Part shown: piece after piece, positions 61,487-64,000 of the stretch
Layout of the letters: each line of letters opens with the position of its first letter
Position numbering within the stretch: the stretch's first letter is position 1
From: CAVYWD01 sp963772225
Lineage (GTDB): Bacteria > Myxococcota > Myxococcia > Myxococcales > UBA5297
Length of the DNA: 64,000 nucleotides
Direction: 5' to 3'
NCBI GenBank assembly: GCA_963772225.1
Contig: CAVYWD010000003.1
Span: forward strand, 310,001 to 374,000
Program-made: the position numbers and the translations under genes
Notes under the pieces: generated by a model
What the model was told of the DNA's origin: nothing
The model's database searches: none
Seen by the model: the letters and a program-made list of their open reading frames with translations, nothing else

Positions 61487-62485
61487 TCACTGCACCAGGT
61501 GCGAGCTCGCGACCAGCCAAGTCGCCAATGCGGCCAGCGCGGCGAACAGGATGGCCGACGCGAGCGCGAGCTTCCTCTGATAGGCCGGCAGGGCCGCGGC
61601 CAGGCTCGGGATGCGCCGAAAAGGCGCGAGGACGCCCACGCCCATCCCGCAGACCGCGCCGCCCAGGAGCGCCGCGTAGAGGGCGTAGCCGACATGGCCA
61701 TAGGGCGCCTGCAACATGCAGAACGGGCAGCGGTGGGTCGGCAGCTCATAGACGTAGGGCGAGACGAAGGAAATGAGCGCCGCCAAGCCTGCGACCAGCG
61801 CCGCCGCCGACGAGAGCCCCAGGGCGGCCGCCGCGACGGCTCCCCCTCGGCGGTAGACGAGGTGCCCCGCGCCGGCGGAGGCGGCAAGCGAGCCGTAGAA
61901 GGCGAGGGCGGTGGGCCGTGCCGGCAGAGCGGCGAGGCTCGCGCCCAGGGATTTCCCCCGGCTGGAGAAGAGGCTGCCGCAACAGGAGGTGATGACCTCC
62001 GGGTCCAGGCCCAGGAAGTAGCGCACCCTCAGGGCGCCTTCGGCGACCACGGCGGCGGCGAGGACCAGCAGGAACGCGTACTTCACCCGGATGAGCGGGT
62101 AGTCGGGCGCGAGGTTGTCCGCGCGGTTCACGATGAGCCAGAGCCCGGCGAGGACGAAGCTCGCAAGCCCCGCGAGGAGCGCCGGATAGCCGAAGCGGTT
62201 CACTCCCAGTGTCCCTGCCGCACACATCGCCCCGGTGAACAGCGGCGCCAGGCCGTCGGCGGTGTAGGCGAAGAGGAAGAGCGACAGGAGCTCGAAGGCG
62301 AGCGCGTAGGCGACGAGGGTGGAGATGAGATAGGTGCGGCGCTCGAGGGAAAGCTGCCGCGCCGAGCCGCTCGACAAATCCCAGAATCGCAGCACCTCGA
62401 CGCCGTGCCAGGCGGCGAAGGCGAGCATGCCCGCGGCGATCAGCGCGCCCAACACGAGCGCGAGGATGCCGGGGTGGAGGATCAC
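61487..62485 (-). CDS. Polytopic membrane protein with Cys pairs, in an ABC cluster
   Basis: 332 residues from GTG 62485, overlapping the ATPase stop (GTGA). About eight hydrophobic helices, for example GALIAAGMLAFAAWHG and YALAFELLSLFLFAY. Two Cys-containing spots stand out: EVITSCCGSLFSS and the loop HRCPFCMLQAPYGHVGY, which resembles a CxxC redox or metal site. I do not recognise the family. Tight coupling to an ABC ATPase and an FtsX-type permease suggests it belongs to the same export or extraction system. Confidence 0.8.
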   Translation of the reverse strand: MILHPGILALVLGALIAAGMLAFAAWHGVEVLRFWDLSSGSARQLSLERRTYLISTLVAYALAFELLSLFLFAYTADGLAPLFTGAMCAAGTLGVNRFGYPALLAGLASFVLAGLWLIVNRADNLAPDYPLIRVKYAFLLVLAAAVVAEGALRVRYFLGLDPEVITSCCGSLFSSRGKSLGASLAALPARPTALAFYGSLAASAGAGHLVYRRGGAVAAAALGLSSAAALVAGLAALISFVSPYVYELPTHRCPFCMLQAPYGHVGYALYAALLGGAVCGMGVGVLAPFRRIPSLAAALPAYQRKLALASAILFAALAALATWLVASSHLVQ

Positions 62486-63177
62486 CGGCCAACCTCGGAC
62501 GCGGCGTCGGGCGCGAGCTTCCCGTCGCGCAGGCCCACGGCGCGGTCGACGCAAGCCGCCTCGCGGACCCGCGGGTCGTGGCTCGCGATGACGAGCGTCT
62601 TCTTCTGCTCCTTGAGCTCGCGGACGATGTCCATGAACTCCAGGGTGAGCCGGGTGTCCAGGTGCGCGGTCGGCTCGTCGGCGATGACGACTTTGGGCTC
62701 GTTGATGAGCGCGCGCGCGATGGCCGCCCGCTGCGCCTCGCCGCCGGAAAGCCACTCGACCTTGGACCGCTCGCGGTGCGCGAGGCCGAAGCGCTGGAGC
62801 AGCGCCCGGGCGCGCAGGACCAGCGCGGGCCGGCTTTCGCCCAGAGGGTAGGCCGGCAGCATCACGTTCTCGAGCGCGGTGAGGCCCCGGACCAGGTTGC
62901 CGCCTTGGAAGACGAAGCCGAACTTCTGGCGCCTCAGGGCCGTGAGGAAACGCTCGGGGAGGCTCGTGATCTCCTCGCCGTCGACGGTGATGCGCCCGGA
63001 GGTCGGGCGGGCCATGCCGCCGACGAGCGTGAGCAGGCTCGTCTTCCCGGAGCCGCTCGGGCCATGGAGGACCGTGACGGTGTTGGGCTCGATGGAGAGG
63101 CTCAGGCCGTCCACCGCCGTGACCTCGTCCGGCCGGCCCTCGTTGTAGACCTTGCGCACGTCGGCGAGCGAGATCAC
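62482..63177 (-). CDS. ABC transporter ATPase, MacB/LolD type
   Basis: 231 residues from GTG 63177 (GAGGACC upstream). Walker A is GPSGSGKTSLL, the Q-loop VFQGGNLVRGL, signature LSGGEAQRAAIARAL, Walker B KVVIADEPTAHLD and the switch His in VIASHDP. The short N-terminal strand VISLADVRKVYNEG and linker EVTAVDGL are those of LolD/MacB ATPases, which work with FtsX-fold permeases. The permease gene ends two bases upstream, so the two form one operon with the Cys-containing membrane protein. Confidence 0.93.
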   Translation of the reverse strand: MISLADVRKVYNEGRPDEVTAVDGLSLSIEPNTVTVLHGPSGSGKTSLLTLVGGMARPTSGRITVDGEEITSLPERFLTALRRQKFGFVFQGGNLVRGLTALENVMLPAYPLGESRPALVLRARALLQRFGLAHRERSKVEWLSGGEAQRAAIARALINEPKVVIADEPTAHLDTRLTLEFMDIVRELKEQKKTLVIASHDPRVREAACVDRAVGLRDGKLAPDAASEVGR

Positions 63178-63179
63178 CG

Positions 63180-64000
63180 TCAGGTCCTCATCACCGAGTC
63201 CGGGTCGATGGTCGCCGCCCGCCACGAGGGGACCAGGGTCGCGGCGGTGTAGGGCACCACGGTCAGGAAGAAGAGCGCCGCGAGCTCGTAGAAGTCGAAC
63301 GAGGGCGCGAGCCGGAAGTTGGGGTAGAGCGTCGACCAGCCGGCGAGCACCGGGGCTAGGAGCGAGGCGCCTCCGTAGGCGACGTGCGCGAAGGCGAGCA
63401 GCACGCCCAGGGCGAAGGCCGAGAGCGAGATGACCGCGCCTTCCCACGCCTTCATGGCGAGGACGTCGGACGTCTCCCAGCCGATGGCCTTGAGGATGCC
63501 GATTTCCCTGCGCTCCTCCGCCGAGAGCCCCGAGGCCTTGTCCCAGGCGACGATGGCGAAGGCGAGCAGCGCGCCCCCGAGCGCGAGGATGGCGAGGCCG
63601 CTCCGCCAGTCGAAGATGGACTCGTAGGTCCGGGCGATCTCCGAGCGAAGGATGGGCCGTGAGTCGGGCAAGAGCTTCGAGACCTTTCGCGCCACGGTGT
63701 CGACTTCTTTGGGGTTGCGCACCGAGACGGCGAGGTCGGTGTACAGCCCCGGGGCGATGCCGAAGAAGCTCCGGAAGTCGTCTTCGCCCATGACGACGAG
63801 GTCGGACGAGACGAGCTCGGACTCGGCGGGCAGAACGCGCGTGACGGTGAAGGTCGTGTAGTCGCCGCTCGAGCCGCGCAGCAGCAAGCTCTCGCGCGCG
63901 GCGATACCGCGGGCGCGCGCGACGCCGGCGCCGACGGCCACCTCGCCGCGCCGCCCCTCGAAAGTCTCGGAGGCCATCACCGTGAAGTTGGCGCGGCTGA
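63180..64000 (-). CDS. FtsX-family ABC permease, partial (start outside window)
   Basis: The frame is open to the right edge. Visible are a periplasmic extracellular domain (YTTFTVTRVLPAESELVSSD, LGxxGVAPG-like core) and the FtsX module with LSAEERREIGILKAIGW, typical of MacB/LolC permeases, and its last helices ending WRAATIDPDSVMRT. The gene is upstream of, and coupled to, the ATPase. The N-terminal membrane helix and about half of the periplasmic part lie beyond the window. Confidence 0.9.
   Translation of the reverse strand, partial: SRANFTVMASETFEGRRGEVAVGAGVARARGIAARESLLLRGSSGDYTTFTVTRVLPAESELVSSDLVVMGEDDFRSFFGIAPGLYTDLAVSVRNPKEVDTVARKVSKLLPDSRPILRSEIARTYESIFDWRSGLAILALGGALLAFAIVAWDKASGLSAEERREIGILKAIGWETSDVLAMKAWEGAVISLSAFALGVLLAFAHVAYGGASLLAPVLAGWSTLYPNFRLAPSFDFYELAALFFLTVVPYTAATLVPSWRAATIDPDSVMRT

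Overview
This is a very GC-rich window with dense, mostly unidirectional gene blocks. The gene types point to a myxobacterium-like lineage (Myxococcota or a related former deltaproteobacterium). The pointers are a zinc-ribbon/GYF/TPR membrane protein like the gliding-motility scaffolds, a PASTA-less Ser/Thr kinase with a zinc ribbon and a Pro-Thr stalk, NtrC-type regulators, several ECF sigma factors, PilT ATPases, multiheme cytochromes and a Hyb-type NiFe hydrogenase. The lineage call is inference from gene content.

Layout. 0-9 kb: gliding-scaffold-like TPR protein, a lipoprotein, a Tat-exported YHYH protein, a CnrHYX-like ECF operon, and a convergent ECF/zinc-finger anti-sigma pair. 10-13 kb: serS, three tRNAs (Ser-UGA, Ser-GCU, Arg-ACG) and a Spy-like chaperone. 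14-18 kb: CBS protein, then a c-heme sensor histidine kinase, an archaemetzincin and an NtrC response regulator in one tight operon. 19-26 kb: a two-gene DrmD/DrmMI-like (class 1 DISARM) helicase-methyltransferase unit without the DISARM core genes. 27-33 kb: PEGA/TPR protein divergent from a compact run of kinase, nucleotidyltransferase, membrane protein with a Cys/Ser/Gly tail, and SPASM radical SAM enzyme. This run is a candidate peptide-modification system. 33.5-37 kb: PIN protein plus nuclease-like protein on a lower-GC island, and an ABC exporter. 37-46 kb: a degenerate and a canonical PilT ATPase, an outer-membrane protein, DAHP synthase, a class V PLP enzyme and a zinc alcohol dehydrogenase. 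45.7-52 kb: sulfatase, then a cytochrome b/Rieske/octaheme-TPR respiratory operon. 52-56 kb: DUF4136 lipoprotein, outer-membrane protein and a dead sulfatase. 56-60 kb: a hyb hydrogenase operon whose two catalytic subunits have lost ligand-bearing N-terminal parts. 60-64 kb: CusF-like protein, tail-fibre-like protein and a MacB/FtsX-type ABC cluster running off the end.

Two themes cut across the window. First, there are many damaged genes. At least five open genes are split by single-base shifts, and four of those shifts sit at GATC (three read GAATC where the frame needs GATC). Several other genes are internally deleted or survive only as tails: SDR, hydrogenase subunits, sulfatase, ADH tail, B12-type radical SAM start and an IS91-like transposase. 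Some of this may be sequencing or assembly error, and some, such as an in-frame TAG in the sulfatase tail, looks like real decay. Second, an intergenic repeat of about 100 bp occurs three times (near 8.6, 50.3 and 53.1 kb).
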